From the NCBI RefSeq assembly GCF_019931575.1, contig NZ_CP082923.1:3968001-4032000 (forward strand): a stretch of 64,000 nt of DNA, given 5' to 3'. Every line of letters starts with the position of its first letter. Within the stretch, counting starts at the first letter, position 1. Both the position numbers and the translations under genes were made by a program. Positions 1 through 9,086 of the stretch are shown piece after piece. The notes below the pieces were generated by a model. It was not told where the DNA came from, did not search any database, and saw only the letters and a list, made by a program, of their open reading frames with translations. The stretch comes from Caulobacter segnis (GTDB lineage: Bacteria; Pseudomonadota; Alphaproteobacteria; Caulobacterales; Caulobacteraceae).

Positions 1-123
1 CCGTTCAACATGTTCTCGCCCGAGGCCTGGCGCGTCGACACGGCCCTGGCCCTGGGCGGCGGCCTGGGCGTCCTGGCCCTGGTCGCGGTCGTCCTGCACC
101 TGGCCCGGCGCGAGGTGCTGTAG
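1..123 (+). CDS. C-terminal end of a membrane protein (partial)
   Basis: The open frame runs from the window edge to a TAG at 121-123 and gives 40 residues. It holds one hydrophobic stretch rich in Leu, Val, Ala and Gly (about residues 14-32), followed by a short basic end containing ARREVL, as expected for a last membrane helix with a cytoplasmic tail. This fits the C-terminus of a transporter permease, but the family cannot be named from 40 residues. About 200 bp separate it from the next gene, so it need not be in the same operon. Confidence 0.6.
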   Translation, partial: PFNMFSPEAWRVDTALALGGGLGVLALVAVVLHLARREVL

Positions 124-326
124 GGTCTGCCGCGCGACCTGAGGCGCGGCCGCCACAGGTCGCGCCCTTCCCGCTTCAAGTAAGTAAAAGTTTCACTGAA
201 CCGACATCGAAGCCGCCTATAGCGCGGACACGCGTGGGGGAGCGCCGGGACGAATCACGCCCGGCCCGCCAAGCCCCTGGCGCTTCACGAAGACGGCCGC
301 CAACGGCCGCGATGAAAGGTTCTCTC

Positions 327-2621
327 ATGCACACTTCCCGCAAGCTGGCCTACATGCTGGGCGCGGCCGCCATCGCCTTCGCCGGCGCCGCCCACGCCCA
401 GCAGGCCGCCCCCGCCGACGCCGCCAGCGCCACGGCCCTGGACCAGATCGTCGTCACCGCCGAGCGCCGCTCGGAGAACCTGCAGAAGGTGCCGCTGTCG
501 GTGGCCGCCGTCTCGGGCGACCAGCTGCGCGCCGTCACCGCCGACGGCGGCGACATCCTGGCCCTGTCGGGCAAGGTGCCCAGCTTCTATGCCGAGACCA
601 CCACGGGCCGGATCTTCCCGCGCTTCTACATCCGCGGCCTGGGCAATATCGACTTCTACCTCGGCGCCTCGCAGCCGGTGTCGATCATCCACGACGACGT
701 CGTCATGGAGCACGTGGTTCTGAAGTCGAACCCGCTGTTCGACATCGGCCAGGTGGAAGTGCTGCGCGGCCCGCAGGGCTCGCTGTTCGGCCGCAACACC
801 ACCGCCGGCATCGTCAAGTTCGACACCATCAAGCCGAGCGAGGACTTCAAGGGCCGCTTCTCGGCCTCGTACGGCACCTACGGCACGACCACCTTCGACG
901 GCGGCGTCGGCGGCCCGATCGCCGACGGCCTGATGTTCCGCGCCTCGGTGCTGTACCAGCACCGCGACGACTACGTGGACAACACCTATTCGGGCGCCAG
1001 CGCCGACGGCACCATGACGGCCAAGAAGAACGCCCTGGGCGGCTTCACCGAAAAGGACGCCCGCCTGCAGGTCCTGGCCAAGCCGAACGACAAGCTGTCG
1101 GTCCTGGCCTCGGCCCACGTCCGCAGCTACGAGGGCACCTCGACCCTGTTCCTGCGCGGCGCCTTGACCAAGGGTTCGAACGACACCAGCGCGCCGCGTG
1201 ACAGCGTCGCCCTGGACGAGGCCAACTACAATCCGCAGGCCTACGACACCGAAGGCGCGTCGCTGCACGTCGACTACGACTTCGGCCCGGTCACCCTGAC
1301 CTCGATCAGCGCCTACGAGCACACCGCCGGCTACAGCCGTGGCGACACCGACGGCGGCGCGGCGGCCAACTTCCCGGTCGGCGGCGTGCCGAACGGCTTT
1401 GGCCAGTCGATGGGCCAGGTCCGCGACCTGGACCAGATCACCCAGGAGATCCGCCTGGCCAGCAATGGCGAAGGCAAGCTGAAGTGGCAGGTCGGCGGCC
1501 TCTATTTCGACTCGCGCGACACCACCGACTTCTATCAGCGCGGCTATTTCCTGCTGCCGACCTCGGCCGGCTACAACCCCAACAACTGGGTGCGGCTGAA
1601 CAACCTGAACACCTCGTGGGCGGTGTTCGGTCAGGTCAGCTACCAGCTGACCGACGCCCTGACGATCACGGGCGGCCTGCGTGACACCTATGACGCCAAG
1701 AAGACGGTCCTGAAGAAGACCTCGAACAACGCCGCCAACGTCTCGACCTATGCCGGCCGCCGCTATGTCCGCATGGCCGACGAGCAGGTCAGCTGGGACC
1801 TGTCGGCCAACTACCAGGTCAATCCGGACGTCAGCGTCTACGCCCGCGCGGCCAAGGGCTTCCGCGGTCCGACCATCCAGGGCCGCTCGGCGGTGTTCAA
1901 CGCCGACTTCACCACGGCCGACAGCGAGACGATCGTGTCGTACGAAGCCGGCTTCAAGAGCTTCCTGCTCGACAACACCCTGCGCTTCAACGCCTCGGCC
2001 TTCACCTATGACGTCAGCGACATCCAGCTGAACGGCAACGACAGCAACGGCAACGGCGTGCTGTTCAACGCCGACAAGGCCAAGGCCTACGGCGTCGAGG
2101 CCGACCTGGAATGGCGTCCGGTCCAGAACCTGCTGCTGACGGCCGGCGCCAGCTACCTGCACAGCGAGATCAAGGACAAGCGCGTCTACGCCCAGGTCTG
2201 CGCGCTGAACGGCGTGGTGGTCTGCACGGTGGAAAACCCGACGATCAAGGTGGGGGCCAACACCTTCGCCCAGATCGACGGCCAGCCGCTGCCCAACGCC
2301 CCGAAGTACAACCTCAACTTCACGGCCCGCTACGACATCCCCGTCGGCGAGGCCGGTCGCTTCTTCGCGGCCACCGACTGGAACGTCCAGGGCTACACCA
2401 ACTTCGTGCTCTACAGGACCAAGGAGTTCTACTCGAAGGGCAGCTTCGAGGGCGGCCTGAAGCTCGGCTACGAGAACCTCGACAAGGGCTACGAGGTCGC
2501 CCTGTTCGGCCGCAACATCACCAACGAGAAGAACCTCAAGGGCGTCATCGAGAACTACATGGCCGCCGTCTACAACGAGCCCCGCATCGTCGGCGTCTCG
2601 GTCAGCGCCAAGCTGAAGTAG
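327..2621 (+). CDS. TonB-dependent outer-membrane receptor
   Basis: A 764-residue TonB-dependent receptor, which imports a large or scarce nutrient across the outer membrane using energy from TonB-ExbBD. The ATG at 327 is preferred over upstream in-frame starts (GTG 234, ATG 312) because AAAGG at 315-319 sits 7 nt before it and it begins a clean signal peptide, probably cleaved after AHA24. A TonB-box-like DQIVVTA (39-45) and a plug domain with VEVLRGPQGSLFGRNTTAG follow. The rest is barrel-like and ends with a hydrophobic C-terminal strand (VGVSVSAKLK). A TATAGC at 218-223 is a possible -10. The substrate cannot be deduced; no transport or degradation genes adjoin it. The frame on the opposite strand is a GC shadow. 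Confidence 0.9.
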   Translation: MHTSRKLAYMLGAAAIAFAGAAHAQQAAPADAASATALDQIVVTAERRSENLQKVPLSVAAVSGDQLRAVTADGGDILALSGKVPSFYAETTTGRIFPRFYIRGLGNIDFYLGASQPVSIIHDDVVMEHVVLKSNPLFDIGQVEVLRGPQGSLFGRNTTAGIVKFDTIKPSEDFKGRFSASYGTYGTTTFDGGVGGPIADGLMFRASVLYQHRDDYVDNTYSGASADGTMTAKKNALGGFTEKDARLQVLAKPNDKLSVLASAHVRSYEGTSTLFLRGALTKGSNDTSAPRDSVALDEANYNPQAYDTEGASLHVDYDFGPVTLTSISAYEHTAGYSRGDTDGGAAANFPVGGVPNGFGQSMGQVRDLDQITQEIRLASNGEGKLKWQVGGLYFDSRDTTDFYQRGYFLLPTSAGYNPNNWVRLNNLNTSWAVFGQVSYQLTDALTITGGLRDTYDAKKTVLKKTSNNAANVSTYAGRRYVRMADEQVSWDLSANYQVNPDVSVYARAAKGFRGPTIQGRSAVFNADFTTADSETIVSYEAGFKSFLLDNTLRFNASAFTYDVSDIQLNGNDSNGNGVLFNADKAKAYGVEADLEWRPVQNLLLTAGASYLHSEIKDKRVYAQVCALNGVVVCTVENPTIKVGANTFAQIDGQPLPNAPKYNLNFTARYDIPVGEAGRFFAATDWNVQGYTNFVLYRTKEFYSKGSFEGGLKLGYENLDKGYEVALFGRNITNEKNLKGVIENYMAAVYNEPRIVGVSVSAKLK

Positions 2622-2673
2622 CCCCTTCCTCCCCGGTCCTGGCCAATCCCCGGCCAGGACCACCCTTGCCTGG

Positions 2674-2704
2674 CCCCGGAGTGAAAGCTCCGGGGCTTTT
2701 CTTT
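2674..2704 (+). terminator. Intrinsic terminator of the first receptor gene
   Basis: Stem CCCCGGAG (2674-2681), loop TGAAAG, stem CTCCGGGG (2688-2695), then CTTTTCTTT. It lies 53 bp after the receptor stop codon and has the classical form. Confidence 0.85.
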
Positions 2705-2712
2705 GGGGCGCC

Positions 2713-2748
2713 CAAAAGGAAAGGGCCGGCTCCTTTCGGAACCGGCCC
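2713..2748 (-). terminator. Intrinsic terminator of the second receptor gene
   Basis: An 11-bp stem with one G-T mismatch (2723-2733 with 2738-2748) and a 4-nt loop is followed on the minus strand by a T-rich run (TTTCCTTTTG, complement of 2713-2722). It is 27 bp beyond the minus-strand receptor stop and back-to-back with the plus-strand terminator, so the convergent genes are insulated. Confidence 0.85.
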
Positions 2749-2774
2749 CGCAACGCACCCGAGGGTGAGCTGTC

Positions 2775-5750
2775 CTAGTACTGGAAGCGCACGCCCAGCT
2801 TGAACGTCCGGCCGATCAGGCCGGCGTAGTGGAAGGCGCTCAGGTAGTTCGGGTTCGAGGTGTAGGCGCCCGGCGCGACCGGGGCCTTCTCGTCGAACAG
2901 GTTGCCGACATTGCCGTAGACTTGGACCTGGTCGGTCACCTGGGCGGTGGCGTTCAGGTCGACGTTCACGAAGCTCTTGATGTGGCAGAACTTCTTGCCC
3001 ATCGCCTCGTCGCCGTTGTTGTACAGGTTGCCCTTGGCGCAGCTGGTGTCCTCGTACACGTCGGCGGCGACCTGCTTGATCTTGCCGACATAGTAGGCCG
3101 TGGCCGACAGGGTGTACTTGTCGCCGAACGCCAGGGTGTTCTGCCAGTTGCCACGCCAGTTCGGCGTGCCGTTGCCGGCCGACAGACCGTTCGGACCCAG
3201 GGTGCCCGCGTACTTCTGCACCTTGCCGTCGGCGGTGTGCAGGTCGGACTTGAACACGTGGGTGACCTCGACGCGGCTGGTCCAGCGGATGTCGTCGGTG
3301 ATCGGCGCCTTGACCGTGGCCGCGACGTCGATGCCCGAGGTGATCTGGTAGTTGGCGTTGACGAACGGGGCGTTGATGATCAGCACCCGCGGCAGGGCCG
3401 TCGGGAACTGCGGATCGATGCCGTCGACCAGGTTACACGAGTAGCCCGGACCGATGGCCGCGACCGCGGCGCAGCCGTCGGTCTGGTTCGTCTTGCTGTA
3501 GTAGGCCGCGCGGGCCTGGGCCAGCAGCGGACCGGCCACGATCAGGCCCGACTTCTTCACATTGTAGTAGTCGGCCGTCATGCTCAGCCAACGGGTCGGC
3601 TCGAAGATCACGCCGCTGGTGAAGCTGCGCGAGATTTCCGGCTTCAGGTCGGGGTTGCCGTTGTAGCCGCCGCCGATCGAGTACTGGCCGGCATAGGGGT
3701 TCTTGTTGCCGCCGGTGACCGTACCGCCGTGGGCGATCTGGAAGCTGGTCGGCGGGGTGTAGTTCGAGAAGCCGGCGTATTGCGAGCGGGCGCTGGCCTC
3801 GGCGAACGTCGGGGCGCGGAAGCCCTTGGCGTAGGTGCCGCGGAAGGCCAGTTGCTTCAGCGGCGTGTATTTCACGCCGAACTTCGGCGAGAAGTGGCCG
3901 TAGCCTTCCGAATAGTGGTCATAGCGACCCGAGACGTTCAGCTCGACCTTGTCCAGCACCGGCGCCAGCACTTCGAAGTAGCCGGCCGACACGGTGTGCT
4001 TGCCGAACGCCGACGAGGTGGTCAGGGTCCAGGTGTCCAGACGGGCGTTCTGGTTGTTGTTCTCCAGCTCTTCGCGACGGATCTGGCCGCCGACGGCCAG
4101 CTGCATGTCGCCGCCCGGCAGGGTCCACAGGCGCTTGGTGATCGAGCCTTCCAGCGCCATCAGCGACGAGTGCGACGGCGTGGTGATGTCCGGCGCGATG
4201 GACTGGCGAACCGCGGCGGTGTTCTGCTCGGGGTTCACGAAGTTGTACGAGCCGGTGTTGATGGCCTTCAGCGTGTTGGCGATGTTCAGGTAGCCGTGCT
4301 GGACCAGGCGCAGGTTGTCCTTGGCGCCGACAGCCTCGATCTTCCAGTTCCAGTCGTCGCCGAAGCTGCCGGTCAGGCCGGCGGTGCCGCGGATGACCTC
4401 GTTGCGGCGGTCGCTGCCGAACGGGATGTCGCCGAACACGTAGTAGATGCGCGCCGCGCCGTTGGTCGGATCGGCGGCGTAGGCGGCGGCGTACGGGTTG
4501 TTCGGGTTCAGGCGACGGTCAGCGGCCGTGGCGCAGTTCGTGCCCGACGAGCAGATCCACACCGGCAGCACCATGCCTGGATTGTTCGAGGCCAGGGTGG
4601 CGGGCGCGCCGAAGGGCTGACGCAGACGGGTGTTCTGGGGCTGGCCCTTGATGCTGACTTCGCTGCGCGAGAAGCTGCCGGTGGCGTAGGCCTCGATGTT
4701 CTCGTTCAGGCGCACGCTCAGGCGGCCGTTGACCGCGAAGCGCTTCTGCAGCGGCGCGATCTGGTTGTACTTGTCGGCCAGATTGTACTTGCAGCTGGTG
4801 CCTTGGGCCGCGCCGCTGGTGACGGTGAAGGTGCCGTCCGCGCAGTTCAGGTTCAGGGCCTGATACTGGTTGTTGATCGTGCCCACGCCCCCGGCCAGCG
4901 GGTTGTTCAGGTCGGTCTGGACGACGCGGGTGACGACGGCGGTCGGCGTACCCGTCGTCGGGATCATGCTGCTGTCGCCGGTGTTGTTGTCCACCCCGCC
5001 GATCGGCGTCAGGTCCAGGGTGTTGTACGGGAAGCCGCGGCTGTGGTTGGTGACCCGGCCGTCCTTCTGGTACTCGGCGTTGACATAGACGTTCCAGCCG
5101 CTCTCGGCGTAGTCGCCATAGCCCAGGGTCAGGTCGGCGCGCTTGTGCTCGGCGTCGCCGCGATCGCTCTCGCCGGCTTCCATGCTGCCGGCGACGCCGA
5201 CGAAGGTCTTCTTCAGCTTCAGGTTCACCACGCCGCCGATGGCGTCGGCGCCGTACGACGACGAGGCGCCGTCCTTCAGCACTTCGATCTTGTCGATCAG
5301 GCTGAACGGGATCGAGTTCAGGTCGACATAGGCGTTATGGCCGTCGTCGTTGATCGGGAAGTTGGCCGAACGCAGGCCGTCGACCAACACCAGGGTCGAG
5401 GAGACGCCCAGGCCGCGCAGCGAGACGGCCGAGCCGCCGGCGCTGAAGCCGCCCTGGAAACCGGTCGGGATCGAGCCCGCGCCGTCGGCCGAGATCGAGC
5501 GGATGGCGTCGGCGGCGGTGCTGATGCCCGCGCGCTGCAGGTTTTCCGAGGTCAGCACGGTGACCGGCGACGGGGTCTCGGTGTCGGTGCGGCGGAACAG
5601 CGAACCGGTGACGACGATCTCTTCGACCTGCGTCTGTTCGGCGGCGGGTGTGGTCTGCGCCACGGCCTGGCTCGCCCCCAGCAGGGCCACGGCGGTTCCG
5701 CAGATCATGGAGGAAGCGAGCAGGCGCTCCCGGATGGACTTCGTATTCAA
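2775..5750 (-). CDS. Large TonB-dependent receptor
   Basis: A 991-residue TonB-dependent outer-membrane receptor. The best start is TTG at 5750: GGAG lies 6 nt upstream, and the protein then opens with NTKSIRERLLASS, a form common in Caulobacter receptors, and a signal peptide ending near AVAQ (residues 29-32). The in-frame ATG at 5792 lacks such support. A TonB-box-like VEEIVVTGS (about 41-49), a plug with VEVLKDGASSSYGADAIGG, and a long barrel follow, ending VRFQY with a terminal aromatic residue. Several Cys-bearing extracellular-type loops are present. Its size and plug resemble the receptors for oligosaccharides or other large ligands that are abundant in Caulobacter, but the ligand is unknown. 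It is transcribed away from nadABC from an AT-rich control region. Confidence 0.9.
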   Translation of the reverse strand: MNTKSIRERLLASSMICGTAVALLGASQAVAQTTPAAEQTQVEEIVVTGSLFRRTDTETPSPVTVLTSENLQRAGISTAADAIRSISADGAGSIPTGFQGGFSAGGSAVSLRGLGVSSTLVLVDGLRSANFPINDDGHNAYVDLNSIPFSLIDKIEVLKDGASSSYGADAIGGVVNLKLKKTFVGVAGSMEAGESDRGDAEHKRADLTLGYGDYAESGWNVYVNAEYQKDGRVTNHSRGFPYNTLDLTPIGGVDNNTGDSSMIPTTGTPTAVVTRVVQTDLNNPLAGGVGTINNQYQALNLNCADGTFTVTSGAAQGTSCKYNLADKYNQIAPLQKRFAVNGRLSVRLNENIEAYATGSFSRSEVSIKGQPQNTRLRQPFGAPATLASNNPGMVLPVWICSSGTNCATAADRRLNPNNPYAAAYAADPTNGAARIYYVFGDIPFGSDRRNEVIRGTAGLTGSFGDDWNWKIEAVGAKDNLRLVQHGYLNIANTLKAINTGSYNFVNPEQNTAAVRQSIAPDITTPSHSSLMALEGSITKRLWTLPGGDMQLAVGGQIRREELENNNQNARLDTWTLTTSSAFGKHTVSAGYFEVLAPVLDKVELNVSGRYDHYSEGYGHFSPKFGVKYTPLKQLAFRGTYAKGFRAPTFAEASARSQYAGFSNYTPPTSFQIAHGGTVTGGNKNPYAGQYSIGGGYNGNPDLKPEISRSFTSGVIFEPTRWLSMTADYYNVKKSGLIVAGPLLAQARAAYYSKTNQTDGCAAVAAIGPGYSCNLVDGIDPQFPTALPRVLIINAPFVNANYQITSGIDVAATVKAPITDDIRWTSRVEVTHVFKSDLHTADGKVQKYAGTLGPNGLSAGNGTPNWRGNWQNTLAFGDKYTLSATAYYVGKIKQVAADVYEDTSCAKGNLYNNGDEAMGKKFCHIKSFVNVDLNATAQVTDQVQVYGNVGNLFDEKAPVAPGAYTSNPNYLSAFHYAGLIGRTFKLGVRFQY

Positions 5751-6277
5751 GTTTAACTCCCCAGCGTCTAGCGCGCGTAGACGGGCGCGCACGGCTCCGA
5801 ACTCGTCGTTGAATTCGGCTGGCCGGGAGGTACGGATCGAAATGATCGCAGGTCAACGACCATTGCTACATCGAAACAAGTCGCAATCTTAGAGTCTCTT
5901 TAAAGTCACATGATTACACAAATGTAACGTCAATACTTTTAAGTTGCGGAAAAATATACAAGAAGACGAACTTGCCACCTTCGGTTAGACAAATCACTCA
6001 AATTCATCGAATTTCGATACCGCGAAAGCTTTTACAACACTTGTACAGAAATTACTGTACACGCCCGACAAGGCGACAACTGCACGAAGTTTTCGCGTAT
6101 CCGGCGCTGTGGCGGAATTTTTCTTCCACATTGCCGATATGTAAGGATCAACTCTGGCGCCCTGCCGACTGATCTTGGCAACCGCTCGCCGCGCGCGTCC
6201 ACGCATCCAACCCGTACGCGCTCGCGCCCTTTCCCTCGCGCCGAGAAATTGGCGCGCCGCTTTTAGAGAAGCCGGGT
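5751..6277. promoter_or_regulatory. AT-rich control region between receptor and nadA
   Basis: This 527-bp stretch holds no convincing gene and is far more AT-rich than the surroundings, mostly between 5880 and 6160. Dyad elements are visible: TTACA-CAAA-TGTAA (5914-5927), ATCGAATTTCGAT (6006-6018), TACAA-CAC-TTGTA (6033-6045), and two TGTACA blocks (6042-6047 and 6056-6061). One GANTC site is at 5892-5896. It most likely holds the promoter and operators of the minus-strand receptor; no specific regulator can be named. Confidence 0.5.
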
Positions 6278-6306
6278 TTGCAATCCGCTGCTCAGGGTCT
6301 ATATGT
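6278..6306 (+). promoter_or_regulatory. Putative sigma-70-type promoter of nadABC
   Basis: TTGCAA (6278-6283), a 17-nt spacer, then ATATGT (6301-6306; TATGTG one base later). The expected start point, near 6313, falls at the left edge of the first operator palindrome, a good layout for repression. Assigned by eye. Confidence 0.45.
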
Positions 6307-6314
6307 GACGGGTA

Positions 6315-6339
6315 GGTTATGCTCACTTTCAGCATAACC
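6315..6339 (+). promoter_or_regulatory. Operator palindrome 1 of nadABC (NadQ-like site)
   Basis: A perfect 9-bp inverted repeat, GGTTATGCT (6315-6323) and AGCATAACC (6331-6339), around CACTTTC. The core ATGCTCACTTT-AGCATAA recurs 73 bp downstream at 6392-6410, so these are two copies of one site. In Alphaproteobacteria nadABC is controlled by repressors such as NadQ; assigning this site to NadQ is inference, and no regulator gene is in the window. Confidence 0.7.
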
Positions 6340-6342
6340 AGG

Positions 6343-6379
6343 ACGCCGGCGGGTTTCTCGAAGAGGGCCGGCGTTTTTT
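6343..6379 (+). terminator. Intrinsic terminator between the two nad operators
   Basis: Stem ACGCCGGC (6343-6350), a 16-nt loop, stem GCCGGCGT (6367-6374), and a run of six T (6374-6379). Strong by eye and only correct for the plus strand, although no plus-strand gene precedes it. It would end a short transcript started at the 6278 promoter, or act as an attenuator before nadA. Confidence 0.7.
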
Positions 6380-6391
6380 GAGGCCCTGGAA

Positions 6392-6408
6392 ATGCTCACT
6401 TTGAGCAT
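6392..6408 (+). promoter_or_regulatory. Operator palindrome 2 of nadABC
   Basis: ATGCTCA (6392-6398), CTT, TGAGCAT (6402-6408). It ends 3 nt before the nadA Shine-Dalgarno sequence and shares its core with the palindrome at 6315-6339. The ATG at 6392 belongs to this operator, not to the nadA start. Confidence 0.65.
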
Positions 6409-6421
6409 AACGGAGGATCAG

Positions 6422-7510
6422 ATGGCCGACGGGTTTGCCGCCCCGCTCGAATTCACCGCCCAGATCGAGGCGGAGACGGCGGGGATCTGGGACAAGGTCA
6501 AGCACCACGTCACCCCGATGGAGTGGCGGGCTCAGGCCCCGCTGATCGCCGAGATCAACCGCCTCAAGCGCGAGAAGAACGCCGCGATCCTGGCCCACAA
6601 CTACATGACGCCGGACATCTTCCACGGCGTGGGCGACTTCGTGGGCGACAGCCTGGCCCTGGCCAAGGAGGCCGCCAAGAGCGACGCCAAGATCATCGTC
6701 CAGGCCGGCGTGCACTTCATGGCCGAGACCAGCAAGGTCCTCTCGCCCCAGAAGAAGATCCTGATCCCGGACCTCAAGGCCGGCTGCAGCCTGGCCTCGT
6801 CGATCACGGGCGCCGACGTGCGGCTGATCAAGCAGCGCTATCCGGGGATCCCGGTGGTCACCTACGTCAACACCACGGCCGACGTGAAGGCCGAGACCGA
6901 CATCTGCTGCACCAGCGCCAACGCCGTGCAGGTCGTCGAGTGGGCTGCCAAGGAATGGGGGACCGACAAGGTCATCCTGATCCCCGACGAATATCTGGCC
7001 CGCAACGTCGCCCGCCAGACCGACGTCAAGATCATCGCCTGGGCCGGCCACTGCGAGGTGCACAAGCGCTTCACCGCCAGCGACATCGCCGACATGCGCG
7101 CGGCCTGGCCCGGCGCCGAGATCCTGGCCCACCCCGAGTGCCCGACCGAGATCCTGGAGGCCGCCGACTTCGCCGGTTCGACCGCGGCGATGAACGACTA
7201 TGTGGCGGCCAGGAAGCCGGCCCAGGTGGTGCTGATCACCGAGTGCTCGATGGCCAGCAACGTCCAGGCCGAGAGCCCGGCGACCCAGTTCATCGGCCCC
7301 TGCAACATGTGCCCGCACATGAAGCGGATCACCCTGCAGAACATCCACGACGCCCTCGTTCACGAGCAGTTCGAGGTGACGGTCGACGCCGATGTCCTCG
7401 ACCGCGCGCGCCTGGCCGTGCAGCGGATGATCGACCTGCCGCCGCCGGCCGTTCCGGCGCGGTACGACCTGGTCAAGGCGCGGCATCACGTGAATGTCGA
7501 GCTGATCTAA
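6422..7510 (+). CDS. nadA: Quinolinate synthase NadA
   Basis: NadA condenses iminoaspartate with dihydroxyacetone phosphate to quinolinate in de novo NAD synthesis, using a [4Fe-4S] cluster in the cytoplasm. The 362-residue product carries the expected conserved segments: [11 protein letters not shown] (substrate site), GCSLAS with Cys122, CCTSANAV with Cys162/163, TECSMASN with Cys275, and CNMCPHM with Cys294/297, which supply the cluster ligands. The start is ATG 6422, with GGAGG 6412-6416 in front; the upstream in-frame ATG at 6392 lies inside an operator palindrome. First gene of nadA-nadB-nadC, with 43 bp to nadB. Confidence 0.97.
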   Translation: MADGFAAPLEFTAQIEAETAGIWDKVKHHVTPMEWRAQAPLIAEINRLKREKNAAILAHNYMTPDIFHGVGDFVGDSLALAKEAAKSDAKIIVQAGVHFMAETSKVLSPQKKILIPDLKAGCSLASSITGADVRLIKQRYPGIPVVTYVNTTADVKAETDICCTSANAVQVVEWAAKEWGTDKVILIPDEYLARNVARQTDVKIIAWAGHCEVHKRFTASDIADMRAAWPGAEILAHPECPTEILEAADFAGSTAAMNDYVAARKPAQVVLITECSMASNVQAESPATQFIGPCNMCPHMKRITLQNIHDALVHEQFEVTVDADVLDRARLAVQRMIDLPPPAVPARYDLVKARHHVNVELI

Positions 7511-7553
7511 GCCTCTCGTCGCTTTCCTCCCCCCTCCCCTGGGAGTTGCTTCA

Positions 7554-9086
7554 GTGATCGAACGCGTGAACTTCGACGGCCCCGTCATCCTCGGCGCTGG
7601 TCTCGCCGGCCTCTCGGCGGCCCTCGCCGCCGGCAAGGCCCTCGTGCTGTCGCCGACGCCGCTGGCGACCGGCTGCTCCAGCGCCTGGGCGCAGGGCGGG
7701 ATGGCGGCGGCGTTGTCGGGCGAGGACAGCCCCGCCCTGCACGCGGCCGACACCATCGCCGCCGGGGCGGGTCTCTGCGATCCGATCGCCGTCGACCTGC
7801 TGACCCGGGAAGGCCCGCAAGCCGTCCGCGACCTGGCCGCCCTGGGCGCGCCGTTCGACCGCAAGCCTTCCCTTGATGGAAAGAATGGCGGCGACTTCGT
7901 GCTCAGCCTGGAAGCCGCCCACGCCAAGGCTCGCGTCGCTCGCGTTGGCGGCGACGGGGCCGGCGCGGCGATCATGGCCGCCGTCATCGCGACAGTGCGC
8001 GCCACGCCGGGCATCGAGGTCCGTGAGAACGCCCGCGCCCGCCGCCTGCTGCAGGACGACACCGGCCGCGTGGTCGGGGTGCTGGCTCAGATCGACGACG
8101 ACCTGGTCGAGATCCGCAGCCATAGCGTGATCCTGGCCACTGGCGGGGTCGGCGGCCTCTACGCCGTCACCACCACGCCGGCGCAGGTGCGCGGCGAGGG
8201 CCTGGGCCTGGCCGCCCTGGCCGGCGCCACGATCGCCGATCCTGAGTTCGTGCAGTTCCACCCCACGGCCATCGACATCGGCCGCGATCCCGCGCCCCTG
8301 GCCACCGAGGCCCTGCGCGGCGAGGGCGCGATCCTGCGCAATACCGACGGTCGCGCCTTCATGGCCGACTACCACCCGGCCAAGGAGCTGGCCCCGCGCG
8401 ACGTGGTGGCCCGCGCCATCCACGCCGAGCGCGCCGCCGGCCGAGGCGCCCTTCTCGATGCGATCGAGGCGGTCGGCGACCATTTCCCGCACGAGTTCCC
8501 GGCCGTGTTCGAGGCCTGCCGCGGCGCGGGGATCGACCCGCGCCGCGAGATGATCCCGGTCGTCCCGGCCGTGCACTACCACATGGGCGGGGTCGCCACC
8601 GACCTCGACGGCCGCGCCAGCCTGCCGGGCCTCTACGCCGCCGGCGAGTGCGCCTCGACCGGCGTGCAGGGCGCCAACCGCCTGGCCTCCAACAGCCTGC
8701 TGGAAGCGGCCGTGTTCGGGGCCCGCGCCGGCCGCGCGGCGGCGGCCGAAGGGGCGACTGGCGGCGAGCCGGTCAGCCTGGCGCCCCTGCCCGACCTGCC
8801 AGACGCCACGCTGCAGGTGCTGCGCCGGGCCATGAGCCGCGACGCCGGGGTGATCCGCGACGAGGCCGGCCTGACCCGCCTGCTGGAGCAACTGAACGCC
8901 CTGGAGCCGGCCTATGGCCCCTGCCCGCCGCTGGTCGCCGCCCGCCTGATCGTCGAGGCGGCCCTGGCCCGCCAGGAAAGCCGGGGCGGCCACTATCGCA
9001 GCGACTTCCCCGCGACCGCCGCGCCGGTCCGCACCTTTGTGACCCTGGAGAGCGCGGACGTCGCCGTCCGCTACGCCGCCGAATGA
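7554..9086 (+). CDS. nadB: L-aspartate oxidase NadB
   Basis: A FAD enzyme that oxidises L-aspartate to iminoaspartate, the substrate passed to NadA. The 510-residue product has an N-terminal dinucleotide fold (VILGAGLAGLSAALAA), the AWAQGGMAAAL segment, the QFHPTAI block of the fumarate reductase/succinate dehydrogenase flavoprotein family, and AAGECASTGVQGANRLASNSL near the C-terminal part of the FAD domain. A helical C-terminal domain follows. The start is GTG 7554, with GGGAG about 9 nt upstream. The stop overlaps the nadC start (ATGA), implying translational coupling. The C-terminal half is somewhat shorter than in enterobacterial NadB (about 540 residues). Confidence 0.97.
   Translation: MIERVNFDGPVILGAGLAGLSAALAAGKALVLSPTPLATGCSSAWAQGGMAAALSGEDSPALHAADTIAAGAGLCDPIAVDLLTREGPQAVRDLAALGAPFDRKPSLDGKNGGDFVLSLEAAHAKARVARVGGDGAGAAIMAAVIATVRATPGIEVRENARARRLLQDDTGRVVGVLAQIDDDLVEIRSHSVILATGGVGGLYAVTTTPAQVRGEGLGLAALAGATIADPEFVQFHPTAIDIGRDPAPLATEALRGEGAILRNTDGRAFMADYHPAKELAPRDVVARAIHAERAAGRGALLDAIEAVGDHFPHEFPAVFEACRGAGIDPRREMIPVVPAVHYHMGGVATDLDGRASLPGLYAAGECASTGVQGANRLASNSLLEAAVFGARAGRAAAAEGATGGEPVSLAPLPDLPDATLQVLRRAMSRDAGVIRDEAGLTRLLEQLNALEPAYGPCPPLVAARLIVEAALARQESRGGHYRSDFPATAAPVRTFVTLESADVAVRYAAE

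Noticed and set aside
285..2753. Long minus-strand frame opposite the first receptor
   Set aside because: Typical GC-rich shadow: repetitive Arg/Gly/Val composition, no family motif, and full overlap with a clear receptor gene.
6392..6421. ATG 6392 as the start of nadA
   Set aside because: It lies in the second operator palindrome and lacks a ribosome site, while ATG 6422 has GGAGG at the right distance.
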